Shown piece by piece: positions 11,289-21,403 of a stretch of DNA of 64,000 nt. A program made the translations under genes and the position numbers. The notes under the pieces are model-generated. The model was not told the DNA's origin. It searched no databases and saw only the letters and a list, made by a program, of their open reading frames with translations. Where the stretch lies: contig NZ_CP049742.1 in NCBI RefSeq assembly GCF_015482585.1, positions 12,501-76,500 on the forward strand, in the 5' to 3' direction. Positions within the stretch are counted from its first letter, which is position 1, and every line of letters starts with the position of its first letter. This DNA is from Mangrovibacillus cuniculi (GTDB lineage: Bacteria > Bacillota > Bacilli > Bacillales > R1DC41).

Positions 11289-12694
11289 AAGGTCTGAATG
11301 AAGAGTGCGGCGTATTCGGTGTTTGGGGGCATCCCCAGTCCGCGTCCATTACGTACTATGGACTTCATAGCTTACAACATCGTGGTCAAGAGGGAGCTGG
11401 TATCGTCACGACGGATGGCGATGTGCTTCGCGGATTAAAAGGCGAAGGACTAGTAACAGAGGTGTTTAAACAACACGATATGTCCGAACTAAAAGGCCAT
11501 GCTTCCATCGGTCACGTGCGATACGCAACAGCTGGAGGAGGCGGATATGAAAATGTCCAACCTCTTCTGTTTCACTCACAAACAGGTAGCTTAGCCATTG
11601 CACACAATGGAAATTTAGTAAATGCCAATGCCTTAAAGCATCAGCTAGAAGGACAAGGCAGTATCTTTCAGTCCACATCAGACACAGAGGTGGTCGCTCA
11701 CCTAATTAAGAGAAGTGGGTATTCTACTTTTTCAGACCGCGTAAAGAATGCCTTAACGATGTTAAAAGGAGCGTACGCACTTCTTTTATTAACGGAAACA
11801 GAGATGATGGTTGCACTAGATCCAAACGGATTGCGACCACTATCCCTTGGGACAATTGGAGATGCGTATGTTGTAACGTCTGAAACGTGCGCGTTTGATG
11901 TAGTCGGAGCGGAGTATCTACGCGACGTGCAACCTGGCGAACTCGTCATTATTAATGAAGAAGGCATTCGTTCGGAGCGCTTTTCCTACGGCGCAAAGCG
12001 AGCAATGTGCTCAATGGAATATATCTATTTCTCAAGACCAGATAGCGATATTCAAGGAGTCAATATCCATACAGCCCGCAAAAATTTAGGTAAGCAATTA
12101 GCGAGAGTAGTAGACATTGAAGCAGATGTGGTAACGGGGGTGCCAGACTCCAGTATATCTGCTGCAATTGGATTTGCAGAGGAAGCGGGTATTCCTTATG
12201 AGTTAGGGCTAATTAAAAATCGTTATGTTGGTAGAACGTTTATTCAACCTACGAAGTCTCTGCGTGAACAAGGGGTGAAAATGAAACTGTCTCCTGTTCG
12301 CGGTGTAGTAGAAGGGAAACGCGTCATCATGGTGGATGATTCCATCGTTCGTGGAACGACGAGTAAGCGGATTGTGACGATGTTAAAGGAAGCAGGAGCA
12401 ACGGAAGTACATGTGTGTATTAGTTCTCCGCCTATCAAAGACCCATGTTTTTACGGCATTGATACATCGACGCATGAAGAGTTAATTGCTTCTAAGCATT
12501 CTGTAGAAGAAATCCGCGAAATGATTGGAGCAGATTCTCTTACCTTTTTAAGCGTAGAAGATATGGTGACAGCAATTGGTAGAACAGATCAAGGAGAGCA
12601 CCGTGGACAATGTGTCGCTTGTTTCACTGGTCAATATCCTACAGAACTTTATCCAGATACGGTTTTACCGCACGAAAAAGAACTTACGAGATAG
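11273..12694 (+). CDS. purF: Amidophosphoribosyltransferase
   Basis: PurF is the first committed enzyme, forming phosphoribosylamine from PRPP and glutamine. It has 473 residues with an 11-residue propeptide whose removal would expose Cys12 (EECGVFG), the glutaminase nucleophile. The PRPP loop is [14 protein letters not shown]. Cys residues in MCSMEY, DPCFYG and GQCVACFTG match the [4Fe-4S] ligands of the Bacillus-type enzyme. The start 11273 is supported by GGAGAGGGG upstream and by propeptide length. Confidence 0.97.
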   Translation: MLPEIKGLNEECGVFGVWGHPQSASITYYGLHSLQHRGQEGAGIVTTDGDVLRGLKGEGLVTEVFKQHDMSELKGHASIGHVRYATAGGGGYENVQPLLFHSQTGSLAIAHNGNLVNANALKHQLEGQGSIFQSTSDTEVVAHLIKRSGYSTFSDRVKNALTMLKGAYALLLLTETEMMVALDPNGLRPLSLGTIGDAYVVTSETCAFDVVGAEYLRDVQPGELVIINEEGIRSERFSYGAKRAMCSMEYIYFSRPDSDIQGVNIHTARKNLGKQLARVVDIEADVVTGVPDSSISAAIGFAEEAGIPYELGLIKNRYVGRTFIQPTKSLREQGVKMKLSPVRGVVEGKRVIMVDDSIVRGTTSKRIVTMLKEAGATEVHVCISSPPIKDPCFYGIDTSTHEELIASKHSVEEIREMIGADSLTFLSVEDMVTAIGRTDQGEHRGQCVACFTGQYPTELYPDTVLPHEKELTR

Positions 12695-12706
12695 GGAGTG
12701 TCTTAT

Positions 12707-13726
12707 ATGTCAAAACGTTATGCGGATGCAGGTGTTAGTTTAGAAGCGGGATATGAGACCGTCTCTCGAATTCAAAAGCATGTCCAAAAGACGAATCGTC
12801 CAGGTGTGATGGGGATGATTGGCGGATTTGGTGGAGCGTTTGATTTGTCTTCTTTACAAGTAAAAGAGCCGATGTTGGTTTCTGGAACAGACGGTGTAGG
12901 AACGAAATTGATGCTAGCTTTTCAAACTGGTCGACATGACACTATTGGCATCGATTGTGTAGCAATGTGTGTGAATGACATTGTTGCACAAGGAGCTGAG
13001 CCACTGTACTTTTTAGATTATCTGGCGTGTGGAAAAGCTGATCCTGTTTTGCTAGAACAAGTCGTGAAAGGAGTAGCGGATGGTTGTGTGCAAGCAGGAA
13101 GTGCACTTATCGGTGGGGAGACGGCAGAAATGCCAGGCATGTATCCAGAGGGAGAGTACGACCTTGCTGGATTTGCAGTTGGTGTGTGTGAAAAGAGTGA
13201 GTATATAACGGGTGAAACTATTGCAGAAGGTGATGTACTAATTGGATTGCCTTCTTCAGGCTTACACAGCAACGGTTTTTCGTTAGTTCGTCAAATTGTC
13301 AAAGGAATGGATCTAGAAATGGAAGTCCCGGCGCTTGGAATGACTCTTGGGGAAGCATTGTTAACGCCAACGGAAATTTACGTCAAAACCGTTTTACCTC
13401 TAGTGAGAAAAGGATACGTCAAAGGAATGGCGCATATCACTGGAGGAGGATTTATCGAGAATATTCCACGTATGATGCCTGCAGGAGTAGGGGCAAAAGT
13501 AGATGTGGATAGCTGGCGTGTTCCTCCAATTTTTACTTGGTTAGAAGAAGTAGGTTCTCTTGAAAGAGAAGAAATGTATTCGGTTTTTAACATGGGAATC
13601 GGTATGGTACTTGCCGTGGATCCGAAAAGCGTATTGTCTATCTTAGCTCAAGTGCCAGAAGCAGTTGTGATGGGAGAAGTGACGGCTACAGAAGGAGTAA
13701 CACTGGAGAATTCTTTAGTTCTTTAG
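12707..13726 (+). CDS. purM: Phosphoribosylformylglycinamidine cyclo-ligase (AIR synthetase)
   Basis: PurM closes the imidazole ring, turning FGAM into AIR with ATP. It has 339 residues, typical for the family and related in fold to PurL. Visible blocks are [43 protein letters not shown] and [17 protein letters not shown] 12707 lies 9 nt after GGGAG; GTG at 12698 is in frame but overlaps this ribosome-binding site. Confidence 0.97.
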   Translation: MSKRYADAGVSLEAGYETVSRIQKHVQKTNRPGVMGMIGGFGGAFDLSSLQVKEPMLVSGTDGVGTKLMLAFQTGRHDTIGIDCVAMCVNDIVAQGAEPLYFLDYLACGKADPVLLEQVVKGVADGCVQAGSALIGGETAEMPGMYPEGEYDLAGFAVGVCEKSEYITGETIAEGDVLIGLPSSGLHSNGFSLVRQIVKGMDLEMEVPALGMTLGEALLTPTEIYVKTVLPLVRKGYVKGMAHITGGGFIENIPRMMPAGVGAKVDVDSWRVPPIFTWLEEVGSLEREEMYSVFNMGIGMVLAVDPKSVLSILAQVPEAVVMGEVTATEGVTLENSLVL

Positions 13727-13750
13727 TAAGATAAAGAAAGAGGTCATACA

Positions 13751-14362
13751 ATGAAACGGTTAGCGATTTTTGCATCAGGAAATGGATCCAATGCACAAGC
13801 AATGATTGAAGCGAGTCGTCAAGAAAAGTGGGAAGAGCAAGTGGTCTTAGTGGTTTGTGACCAACCAAGTGCTTATGTCATAGAAAGAGCCCGCTCTCTG
13901 CACGTGCCTGTCTTGGCGATCAGTCCCATTTTGTTCTCTACCAAGCAGGAGTATGAAACGTGTATCCTTCAAACACTCCACTCCTTACAAGTGGATGCAC
14001 TGATTTTAGCGGGATATATGAGGTTAATTGGTCCAACCATCTTGCATTCTTATGAGGGGAAAATAGTGAATGTCCATCCATCGTTACTGCCTTACTACCC
14101 TGGTTTACAGGCGATTGAACGAGCGTTTGAAGCTGGTGAAGAGGAACTTGGCATCAGTATTCATTTAGTGGATGAAGGGATGGACACAGGACCGATATTG
14201 CAACAGGTTTCCGTTCCGAGGACAGAGGGAATGACATTAGTAGAGATGCAAAAAGCTATTCAAGCTGTCGAACATGAATGGTATCCGAAAACCGTACGAT
14301 CATGGCTAGATGACCAGAAGAACAGAGGAGGAACAAAGCATGAAAAAGCGAGCGTTAATTAG
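13751..14362 (+). CDS. purN: Phosphoribosylglycinamide formyltransferase
   Basis: PurN transfers a formyl group from 10-formyl-THF to GAR. It has 203 residues. [11 protein letters not shown] is the phosphate-binding start, and the catalytic triad region is recognisable as N-H ([13 protein letters not shown]) and D ([12 protein letters not shown]). AGAGGTCATACA precedes the start. It overlaps the start of purH by 23 nt, a large overlap for this pair that suggests coupling. Confidence 0.97.
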   Translation: MKRLAIFASGNGSNAQAMIEASRQEKWEEQVVLVVCDQPSAYVIERARSLHVPVLAISPILFSTKQEYETCILQTLHSLQVDALILAGYMRLIGPTILHSYEGKIVNVHPSLLPYYPGLQAIERAFEAGEEELGISIHLVDEGMDTGPILQQVSVPRTEGMTLVEMQKAIQAVEHEWYPKTVRSWLDDQKNRGGTKHEKASVN

Positions 14363-15875
14363 TGTATCAGACAAAGCAGGAGTGGTGGAGTTAGCTCAAG
14401 CATTAGTGGAACAAGGTATAGAAATCGTTTCAACTGGTGGAACGAAAACAATGCTTCAGCAATTTGACGTTCCAGTGATCGGTGTAGAAGAGGTGACTGG
14501 TGCGAAAGAAATGCTAGAAGGAAGAGTGAAGACACTTCATCCGAACATTCACGGTGGACTACTAGCAAAAAGAGACCGTGCAGACCACATGGAAACACTA
14601 AAAGAACGTGGCATTTCACCATTCGACTTTGTCATCGTTAACCTTTATCCGTTCCAACAAACCATAGCAAACCCAACGGTTACAGAGGCAGATGCAATCG
14701 AGAATATTGATATCGGTGGACCGACAATGCTTCGTGCAGCAGCAAAGAACTTTGCTTCGATCACAGTAGTAGTGGACCCACGTGATTACGATAAAGTCGT
14801 GGAAGAAGTAAAAGGTGCTGTAGAAGTTTCATTAGAGACGCGTAAAGCTCTAGCAGCAAAAGTATTTAGACATACAGCAGCATACGATGCGTATATTGCA
14901 AATTACTTTACAGAGCTAGTGGGAGAAGAGAACCCAGAACGTTTCACCGTTACATATGAACGAAAACAATCGTTACGTTACGGAGAAAATCCTCACCAAG
15001 CAGCGACATTCTATGCGAATCCACTTGGATCTGCATTCTCGATCGCACATGCAAGGCAACATCATGGGAAAGAGCTATCGTTTAACAATATTCGCGATGC
15101 AGACGCAGCTCTTCAAATTGTAAAAGAATTTGAGAAACCAGCTGCTGTTGCAGTGAAACATATGAACCCTTGTGGTGTCGGTGTGGGAGAAACACTGGTA
15201 GAAGCTTACGAACGTGCATACGCTGCGGATCCTGTTTCCATCTTTGGCGGAATCGTTGCGCTTAACCGCATAGTAGATAAGGATGTGGCAATGCAATTAC
15301 ACGAGATCTTCTTGGAGATTGTTATTGCACCAGCCTTTACAGATGAAGCATTAGAAATCTTGACGCAAAAGAAAAATATCCGTCTACTGACCATTCCGTT
15401 TGAAGGAGAGAAAAAGTCTGAGTACTGGTTAACATCTGTAGAAGGTGGATTACTAGTACAAGAGCAAGATGAAAAGAGACTGGACCTTCAAAACGTAACA
15501 GTGCCGACAAAACGTCAGCCTACGGAAGAGGAGTGGAATGCTGTAGAACTTGCATGGAATGTAGTGAAGCACGTGAAATCCAATGCAATTGTACTAGCAA
15601 CACATGAGAAGACAGTGGGAATTGGTGCGGGACAGATGAACCGTGTAGGTGCAGCGAAAATCGCTATCGAACAAGCTGGTGAATTAGCAGAAGGTGCAGC
15701 GATGGCATCGGATGCGTTCTTCCCAATGAATGATACAGTGGAAGCGGCTGCGAAAGCAGGGATTAAAGTCATTATTCAGCCAGGTGGTTCCATCAAGGAT
15801 CAAGATAGCATCGACATGGCAGATCAATACGGTATTGCCATGATCATGACTGGAGTACGACATTTTAAACATTAA
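14340..15875 (+). CDS. purH: Bifunctional AICAR transformylase / IMP cyclohydrolase
   Basis: PurH carries out the last two steps to IMP. It has 511 residues. The N-terminal IMP cyclohydrolase (MGS-like) domain shows [10 protein letters not shown] and STGGTK; the C-terminal transformylase domain has [24 protein letters not shown] and a family-like ending. ATG 14340 is preferred: GGAGGA lies 8 nt upstream within the end of purN. Confidence 0.98.
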   Translation: MKKRALISVSDKAGVVELAQALVEQGIEIVSTGGTKTMLQQFDVPVIGVEEVTGAKEMLEGRVKTLHPNIHGGLLAKRDRADHMETLKERGISPFDFVIVNLYPFQQTIANPTVTEADAIENIDIGGPTMLRAAAKNFASITVVVDPRDYDKVVEEVKGAVEVSLETRKALAAKVFRHTAAYDAYIANYFTELVGEENPERFTVTYERKQSLRYGENPHQAATFYANPLGSAFSIAHARQHHGKELSFNNIRDADAALQIVKEFEKPAAVAVKHMNPCGVGVGETLVEAYERAYAADPVSIFGGIVALNRIVDKDVAMQLHEIFLEIVIAPAFTDEALEILTQKKNIRLLTIPFEGEKKSEYWLTSVEGGLLVQEQDEKRLDLQNVTVPTKRQPTEEEWNAVELAWNVVKHVKSNAIVLATHEKTVGIGAGQMNRVGAAKIAIEQAGELAEGAAMASDAFFPMNDTVEAAAKAGIKVIIQPGGSIKDQDSIDMADQYGIAMIMTGVRHFKH

Positions 15876-15895
15876 TCATGTGAGGAGGGCGTTAC

Positions 15896-17188
15896 ATGAA
15901 AGTGTTAGTAATTGGACGTGGTGGACGTGAGCATGCGCTCGTTCACATGTGTACAAAAAGTTCTTTAGTAGAGGAAGTATATTGCGCACCAGGAAGCGAT
16001 GCGATTGGTGCGATGGCACAACTTGTAAATGTACAAGAAACGGACGTAAAGGGACTAGCAACATTTGCAGAAGAAGCAGGCATTGGTTTGACGATTGTTG
16101 GTCCTGAAGTTCCGTTACTAGCAGGCATTGTGGACCAGTTCCAACAACGAGGATTGCTTATCTTCGGTCCTTCCCAAAAAGCAGCGCAACTAGAAGGAAG
16201 TAAATCTTTTGCCAAAGCATTTATGGATCGCCACGGTATTCCGACAGCTTCATATGAGGTAGCGACGGGAATCGAGGCGGTTATTTCTTGGTGTGCCAAG
16301 GTCGCACCACCATACGTGTTGAAAGCAGACGGACTTGCTGCTGGGAAAGGTGTCGTCATTGCGTTGACGAAGCAAGAAGCGGTAGATACGGCATTATCTT
16401 TCTTTGACGGACAATTAGGCGATGCGGGTAAAACGATTGTACTGGAAGAATATTTGGATGGCGAAGAATGTTCTTTCATGGTCATGGCGAACGGAGAGAA
16501 CTTCGTAACATTACCAATCTCCCAAGATCACAAGCGTTTGTTGGAAGAAGATCAAGGGCCCAACACCGGTGGAATGGGAGTGATTGCACCGCTAGAACAT
16601 GTGAGGTTCCAGTGGCAGTCCTTTATTGAAGAAAACATCATAACGCCTACGCTTCGCGGTATGCTAGCAGACGGAATTACGTATCAAGGCGTACTTTACG
16701 CAGGCTTAATGATTACGGAGGATGGTCCGAAAGTTATTGAGTTTAACGCACGCTTTGGTGATCCAGAAACACAAGTCGTGTTGCCAATGGCGGAGAGTGA
16801 CTTAGTGGTGACGATGCTGCAACTGCTGAACGAAGAAAAGGTAGAGAAAGTTGTGTGGCGTGAAGACTTTTCCATCGGTGTTGTGTTGGCAGGCAGCAAC
16901 TATCCAGTAAGTTCATCTTATGGGGAAGCGGTAGAGTTAATCGAAACTGCAGATGGAAATCTTTATCACGCGGGAACAACTTGGTCTAACGAGCGTGGTG
17001 GCTGGTTAACGAACGGTGGAAGAGTGGCATTGTATCAAGCGTTTGGAAACACTCTACAAGAAGCGCAGCAATTAGTATATCAAGTGGTAGATCAGGTCGT
17101 AGCGTCTGGTAGCGTAAGAGCAAGACGCGATATCGGAAACAAACTTATCGAGTTCGTCTCCGAGAGCGTCGGACAAATACGTAAGTAA
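15896..17188 (+). CDS. purD: Phosphoribosylamine-glycine ligase (GAR synthetase)
   Basis: PurD, an ATP-grasp ligase, joins phosphoribosylamine and glycine. It has 430 residues, slightly longer than the usual ~422. The N-terminal VIGRGGREHAL, the ATP-grasp ADGLAAGKGV, QDHKRLLEEDQGPNTGGMG and FNARFGDPETQ are present. TGAGGAGGGC precedes the start. It is the last gene of the operon and is followed by a terminator. Its last 44 nt are overlapped by a small convergent gene. Confidence 0.98.
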   Translation: MKVLVIGRGGREHALVHMCTKSSLVEEVYCAPGSDAIGAMAQLVNVQETDVKGLATFAEEAGIGLTIVGPEVPLLAGIVDQFQQRGLLIFGPSQKAAQLEGSKSFAKAFMDRHGIPTASYEVATGIEAVISWCAKVAPPYVLKADGLAAGKGVVIALTKQEAVDTALSFFDGQLGDAGKTIVLEEYLDGEECSFMVMANGENFVTLPISQDHKRLLEEDQGPNTGGMGVIAPLEHVRFQWQSFIEENIITPTLRGMLADGITYQGVLYAGLMITEDGPKVIEFNARFGDPETQVVLPMAESDLVVTMLQLLNEEKVEKVVWREDFSIGVVLAGSNYPVSSSYGEAVELIETADGNLYHAGTTWSNERGGWLTNGGRVALYQAFGNTLQEAQQLVYQVVDQVVASGSVRARRDIGNKLIEFVSESVGQIRK

Positions 17189-17255
17189 TCGCAACAATAC
17201 CGCCAATGACACTTCCTAAGACATACACCATGTCGGTTACGTATTCCATAAACAT
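17145..17255 (-). CDS. Small EYxxD-motif membrane protein, 36 aa
   Basis: This gene is short but has strong support. A perfect AGGAGGTG (17262-17269, minus strand) lies 6 nt before ATG at 17255. The peptide has the motif EYVTD near its start, one membrane segment (about residues 9-28, with the GSVIGGIVAI core) and an Arg-rich tail RRSRRRTR. This matches the group known as EYxxD-motif small membrane proteins in Bacillaceae. Function is unknown. The gene converges with purD and overlaps its 3' end by 44 nt. Confidence 0.8.
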   Translation of the reverse strand: MFMEYVTDMVYVLGSVIGGIVAITYVFVRRSRRRTR

Positions 17256-17280
17256 AAGTAACACCTCCTAATGTGAGATA

Positions 17281-17312
17281 AAAGGGTGACGCTGCGGCGT
17301 GCACCCTTTTTT
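17281..17312 (+). terminator. Terminator of the purine operon
   Basis: AAGGGTG-x-CGC pairs with GCG-xx-CACCCTT and runs into TTTTTT (17307-17312). It lies 92 nt after purD, beyond the start of the convergent small gene, so the purD transcript is expected to run antisense through that gene. Confidence 0.88.
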
Positions 17313-17352
17313 GGTTTGGCTGATGGTCGTGAAAGTGCGGCTTTCTTTAGTT

Positions 17353-17690
17353 GACGACCGTCAGCCGTTGGAGACGGTCGTTAAAAGATAGAGCAGGTTG
17401 ATTTGACGACCGCCAGCGGGCTGAGACGGTTGTAAAAAGGTGTAGCATGTGGGTTTGACGACCGCCAGCGGGCTGAGACGGTTGTCAAAAGGTGTAGCAT
17501 GTAGATAAGACGACCGTCAGCGGGCTGAGACGGTTGTCAAAAAGTGTAGCATGTAGATTAGACGACCTTCAGCAAGCTGAGATGGTTGTAAAAAGGTGAA
17601 GCATGAAGATTAAACGACCGTCAGCGAGCTGAGATGGTTGTCAAAAGTTAAAATACAAACGCTAGACGACCATCAGCTTCCCACGAAGCT
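17353..17690. repeat. Tandem array C, 6 x 52 bp plus a partial unit
   Basis: Units of exactly 52 bp start at 17353, 17405, 17457, 17509, 17561 and 17613, with a partial at 17665. Each begins with a strong dyad, ACGACCGTCAGC followed after 2-6 nt by GCTGAGACGGTNGT, then an A-rich linker. Arm changes are partly compensated by G-T pairs. An inverted fragment (GCTGATGGTCGT) lies just before the array at about 17319. The unit is unrelated to the other arrays. No gene is apparent. Confidence 0.95.
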
Positions 17691-17708
17691 CATCACGCCT
17701 CGTTCCTC

Positions 17709-18104
17709 TTACAGGTTATCCTTCTTCTCAATCCCAGCTTGCTCAGCAAATTCATGTAACATTTCAGGAGGTAACCCAGCTTCTTTTGCAATCTCGCTTG
17801 GGCTAGCTTCTGGTGTATGCGACATCTGTTTGCGCTCATCAGCATCATTACCGCCGAAAAATCCTTTTACCTTCTCTGTACCGCGTTTTAGTGAATCATC
17901 ATTATCATCAAATAATGCTGTCACTGGGCAATAGCGTACAATTCCTTCCGCCACTTTCATTGCTCCCACTAAAATGTACCAAACGTAATGCTCTTTCCAA
18001 GGTCGCTTTGTATACTTTGCTGCAGACCAAACAACTAACGTTAAACCAAGTGTAATGCGGATAAGCGCGTTAACAAGGCCAATATTCTGAGATACTTTAA
18101 ACAT
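17709..18104 (-). CDS. DUF2892 (YgaP-like) membrane protein
   Basis: The first 65 residues form the two-helix YgaP-like transmembrane domain, with the typical N-terminal NIGLVNALIRITLG and the RYCPVTALF motif after the second helix. A charged soluble tail of about 65 residues follows. The role is unknown; in other proteins this domain is fused to rhodanese. CAGGAGTGAGAG precedes the start. The gene is monocistronic and points away from yerA; array C lies directly downstream. Confidence 0.85.
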   Translation of the reverse strand: MFKVSQNIGLVNALIRITLGLTLVVWSAAKYTKRPWKEHYVWYILVGAMKVAEGIVRYCPVTALFDDNDDSLKRGTEKVKGFFGGNDADERKQMSHTPEASPSEIAKEAGLPPEMLHEFAEQAGIEKKDNL

Positions 18105-18213
18105 AATTCTCTCACTCCTGTCATATGTTTTACATTAAAATTCCAATCCGTTTATGCGTTAAAGTCAGAAATATGGTACGATAACGTCATAAACAGTTTG
18201 AGGAGGGGACAAG

Positions 18214-19956
18214 TTGATCGAGCAGCGCTACCGTTGGAAAAATAAACAGATTCGCGAACAGTTATCCGTCCTTTCACAAGAAGTAACACCGACTCTTGTC
18301 CTAAAAGACGCTACTTATCTTCACAGCAAGTTACGTCGTTTCCTAACACAAAATATTTGGATTCATGAAGATCGTATCGTATACTGCGGCCCTGAACTCC
18401 CTTCTAAAATAAATGAAAGTAACATCATTTCATTAGAAGGAAAAGTGGTGGTACCTGGATACATTGAGCCTCATGTGCATCCATTTCAGTTATATAATCC
18501 CCAGTCATTCGCGCTGTATGCATCAAAGTTCGGAACGACTACCCTTATACAAGACAACTTAATGCTTGCTTTATTGTTAGAAAAAAAGAAAGCGTTTACC
18601 TTATTAAGAAAATTCCGTCAACTGCCTGTATCGTTATACTGGTGGAGTCGTTTTGACTCTCAAACGGTACTCGGTATGGAAGACGACCCTTTTACCCATG
18701 CCAACGTAAAAAGTTGGTTAGAACACGATGCGGTTTTACAAGGTGGAGAGCTTACGGCATGGCCTCAACTTTTGGCTGGCGACGATATGTTGCTTCACTG
18801 GGTTCAAGAAGCGAAAAGAATGAGAAAAAGAGTGGAAGGCCATTTACCTGGAGCATCTCCGCTAACGTTAACCAAAATGGCCCTTGCTGGAGTCGATAGC
18901 GACCATGAATCGATCAGTGGCGAAGATGTGTATCAGCGCCTGCTAGCAGGTTTGACAGTTTCCTTACGACACTCGTCTATTCGACCAGATATACCTAAAA
19001 TTCTGGAAGAGCTTAAAAAGTATGATTTAACAAATTACGATGATTTTATGATGACAACAGATGGATCCTCCCCTTCTTTCTATAAAGAAGGAGTCTCCAA
19101 TATCTTAGTTAAACTTGCAATAGATAACGGAGTGCCAGTAGTAGACGCGTATCAAATGGTTACTGCCAATGTCGCCAAATACTATCGCATCGATCATCTG
19201 CATGGAGAAATTGCCCCGGGTCAAGTGGCGAATGTAAACATTCTAGATCATATGCTAGAGCCAAAGCCATCAGCGGTACTTTCAAAAGGTGTTTGGATAG
19301 TTGATATGGAAGGAAATCAATACGAACCAGAAGAGGTAAACTGGAAGGAATATGACTTAGCTCCGTTATCGTTAGATTGGAGCTTACAATCGGATGACTT
19401 GCAATTTTCCATGCCATTTGGATTAGAGATGGTTGATGCAGTTATCACTAAACCTTATTCAATCGGCATTGATCCTTATACGGATGCACTGCTAGAACAA
19501 GGAGACGAGTGCTTCTTGATGTTAGTTGATCGAGAAGGCAGGTGGCGAATAAACACTCTATTAAAAGGGTTTGCTAAATCGATTGGAGGGCTATGTTCGT
19601 CTTTTTCTAGCTCCGGAGACCTTTTATTGATAGGTAAAAGTAAAGAAGATATGCTTGAAGCGTTTGAGGAAATGAAGCGGATGAAAGGTGGAATTGTACT
19701 TGTACAAAAGGGTGAAGTGGAAGCAAGGGTTTCCCTTTCAATTGCTGGTACAATGTCCGATAAACCGTTGGAAGAATTAATGATAGAGGAGAGTAAATTC
19801 TCCGCCAAAATGAAGGAGCACGGGTACTCATTCCAAGATCCTATCTACTCTCTATTATTTTTCTGTAGCACGCACTTGCCTTATATTCGTCTAACATCGC
19901 AAGGAATCTATGATGTCATGAAGAAAACAATACTCTTTCCGACAATAATGCGTTAA
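18214..19956 (+). CDS. yerA: Adenine deaminase-like amidohydrolase YerA
   Basis: The protein has 580 residues, the same length as B. subtilis YerA, a putative adenine deaminase related to AdeC. The metal-binding HxH of amidohydrolases is in EPHVHPFQLY (about residue 90), with further candidate ligands in EGHLPG and SDHES and Asp in MTTDGSSPS. The C-terminal half is the AdeC-type domain. TTG at 18214 follows GAGGAGGGG with 5-nt spacing. Substrate is unproven. Its place after the purine operon is conserved. Confidence 0.88.
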   Translation: MIEQRYRWKNKQIREQLSVLSQEVTPTLVLKDATYLHSKLRRFLTQNIWIHEDRIVYCGPELPSKINESNIISLEGKVVVPGYIEPHVHPFQLYNPQSFALYASKFGTTTLIQDNLMLALLLEKKKAFTLLRKFRQLPVSLYWWSRFDSQTVLGMEDDPFTHANVKSWLEHDAVLQGGELTAWPQLLAGDDMLLHWVQEAKRMRKRVEGHLPGASPLTLTKMALAGVDSDHESISGEDVYQRLLAGLTVSLRHSSIRPDIPKILEELKKYDLTNYDDFMMTTDGSSPSFYKEGVSNILVKLAIDNGVPVVDAYQMVTANVAKYYRIDHLHGEIAPGQVANVNILDHMLEPKPSAVLSKGVWIVDMEGNQYEPEEVNWKEYDLAPLSLDWSLQSDDLQFSMPFGLEMVDAVITKPYSIGIDPYTDALLEQGDECFLMLVDREGRWRINTLLKGFAKSIGGLCSSFSSSGDLLLIGKSKEDMLEAFEEMKRMKGGIVLVQKGEVEARVSLSIAGTMSDKPLEELMIEESKFSAKMKEHGYSFQDPIYSLLFFCSTHLPYIRLTSQGIYDVMKKTILFPTIMR

Positions 19957-19991
19957 TATTATATATAAGAAAAGCGATGAAGGAGAGTGCC

Positions 19992-21032
19992 ATGAGTTAT
20001 TTGCGTTCCATGATTGGAGCTGGTTTAAGTATATGGCTGTTAACTGCTTGTTCTAAGGAAGAAGCGGTGAAACCAGTCAGTGTTCCAGCTGAAGAAGTAG
20101 TAGACAATAAAGAAGAAACAGAAGATGGTAAAGAAGTAGAAGCTGGTTTCGAAGCACCATTGTCAGGAGAACTTCTAGAAGAAGAAACTACACAGCGAGC
20201 AGTAGCAGTAACGATTAATAATCACCCAAAAGCAAGACCTCAATCCGGTTTAGCAGAAGCAGATATCGTGCTGGAGATGTTAGCGGAAGGGTCCGTTACG
20301 AGACTATTAGCCATATACCAAAGTGAACAACCAGAGAAAATCGGCCCGGTGCGAAGTTCAAGGGATTATTTTATTGACTTAGCAAATGGATATGATGCGT
20401 TTTACGTTTCGCACGGCTATAGCCCTGATGCGAAATCTAAATTAGACGCAGGTGAAATCGATCATATCAACGGAATGCAATATGATGGTAGTCTATTTAA
20501 TCGTTCTAGTGAGCGTAGAGCACCTCATAATTCGTATATTACTTGGGCAAACATTGAAAAAGGTGCCGAAATGGTGAGTGCATCCATGGACACACCGCCA
20601 AGCGCTAATGACTTTGTAAAAGAGTTACAAGTTGGAAATTCAAGCGATTCCATTGCAAAAGAATTCACAGTTTCGTATTATAATGACGCTAGCTTTACCT
20701 CCACTTATACATACGATGAAGGAACCAATGCCTTTCACCGATCTATAAAGGGAGAACAAACCAAGAACAACGAAGACGAGAGACCAGTTGAGCTGAGGAA
20801 TATAGTTATAATGGAAGCAAAACATAAAATAGTAGACGACGTTGGAAGAAGAACGATTGACTTAGAAAGTGGTGGAAACGCCCTACTTTTCCAACAAGGA
20901 ACTGTCCAAGAGATAGAATGGCAAAATGAAGATGGCCGTCTTGTGCCATACAGCAATGGAGAACCCATCAAGCTGCTACCAGGGAAGACGTGGATACATC
21001 TCGTGCCGGAACTATCCTTTGCAAGCTATTAA
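19992..21032 (+). CDS. yerB: DUF3048 lipoprotein YerB
   Basis: The 346-residue protein starts with a lipoprotein signal: a hydrophobic stretch ending in LLTAC, so Cys becomes the lipidated residue. An acidic Glu/Val-rich linker follows (about residues 20-60), then the DUF3048 domain with VTINNHPKARPQSGL and GPVRSSRDYF. It should be anchored on the outer face of the membrane; no activity is known. ATG 19992 is preferred over an upstream ATG at 19977 because AAGGAG lies just before it. It is in series with yerA and yerC. Confidence 0.9.
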   Translation: MSYLRSMIGAGLSIWLLTACSKEEAVKPVSVPAEEVVDNKEETEDGKEVEAGFEAPLSGELLEEETTQRAVAVTINNHPKARPQSGLAEADIVLEMLAEGSVTRLLAIYQSEQPEKIGPVRSSRDYFIDLANGYDAFYVSHGYSPDAKSKLDAGEIDHINGMQYDGSLFNRSSERRAPHNSYITWANIEKGAEMVSASMDTPPSANDFVKELQVGNSSDSIAKEFTVSYYNDASFTSTYTYDEGTNAFHRSIKGEQTKNNEDERPVELRNIVIMEAKHKIVDDVGRRTIDLESGGNALLFQQGTVQEIEWQNEDGRLVPYSNGEPIKLLPGKTWIHLVPELSFASY

Positions 21033-21047
21033 AAAGGAGCGAAATAC

Positions 21048-21362
21048 ATGCAAATCGATAAATTAAGAGGTCGCGAACTTGACCAACTATTCCAAGCGGT
21101 TCTTTCTTTAAATGATCTAGAAGAATGCTATCGATTTTTTGATGACCTGTGTACGGTAAACGAAATCCAATCACTAGCACAACGCTTAGAAGTTGCAAGA
21201 ATGCTACGTGAAGGAAAAACATACCACAAAATCGAAACAGAAACAGGAGCAAGTACGGCAACTATCTCACGAGTTAAGCGTTGCCTAAACTACGGAAACG
21301 ACGCATACGAAGAAATGCTTGCGCGTGTACACGAAGACAAAGCGGAAGCAGCAGAAAAATAA
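21048..21362 (+). CDS. yerC: TrpR-like regulator YerC/YecD family
   Basis: This 104-residue protein has the TrpR fold: RLEVARMLREGKTYHKIE and the helix-turn-helix ETGASTATISRVKRCLNYG (about residues 64-84). Family members are DNA-binding proteins; the target and ligand are not evident. It follows yerB by 15 nt with AAAAGGAGCG as ribosome-binding site. The gene is followed directly by a terminator and by copy 1 of the 60-nt structured element. Confidence 0.92.
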   Translation: MQIDKLRGRELDQLFQAVLSLNDLEECYRFFDDLCTVNEIQSLAQRLEVARMLREGKTYHKIETETGASTATISRVKRCLNYGNDAYEEMLARVHEDKAEAAEK

Positions 21363-21373
21363 GAAGTGATGGG

Positions 21374-21403
21374 ACAAAACGTTGAGGCGTTTTGTTCTTT
21401 TTT
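21374..21403 (+). terminator. Terminator after yerC
   Basis: ACAAAACG pairs with CGTTTTGT around a 6-nt loop, followed by TCTTTTTT. The T-tract runs directly into the structured element at 21404. Confidence 0.88.
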
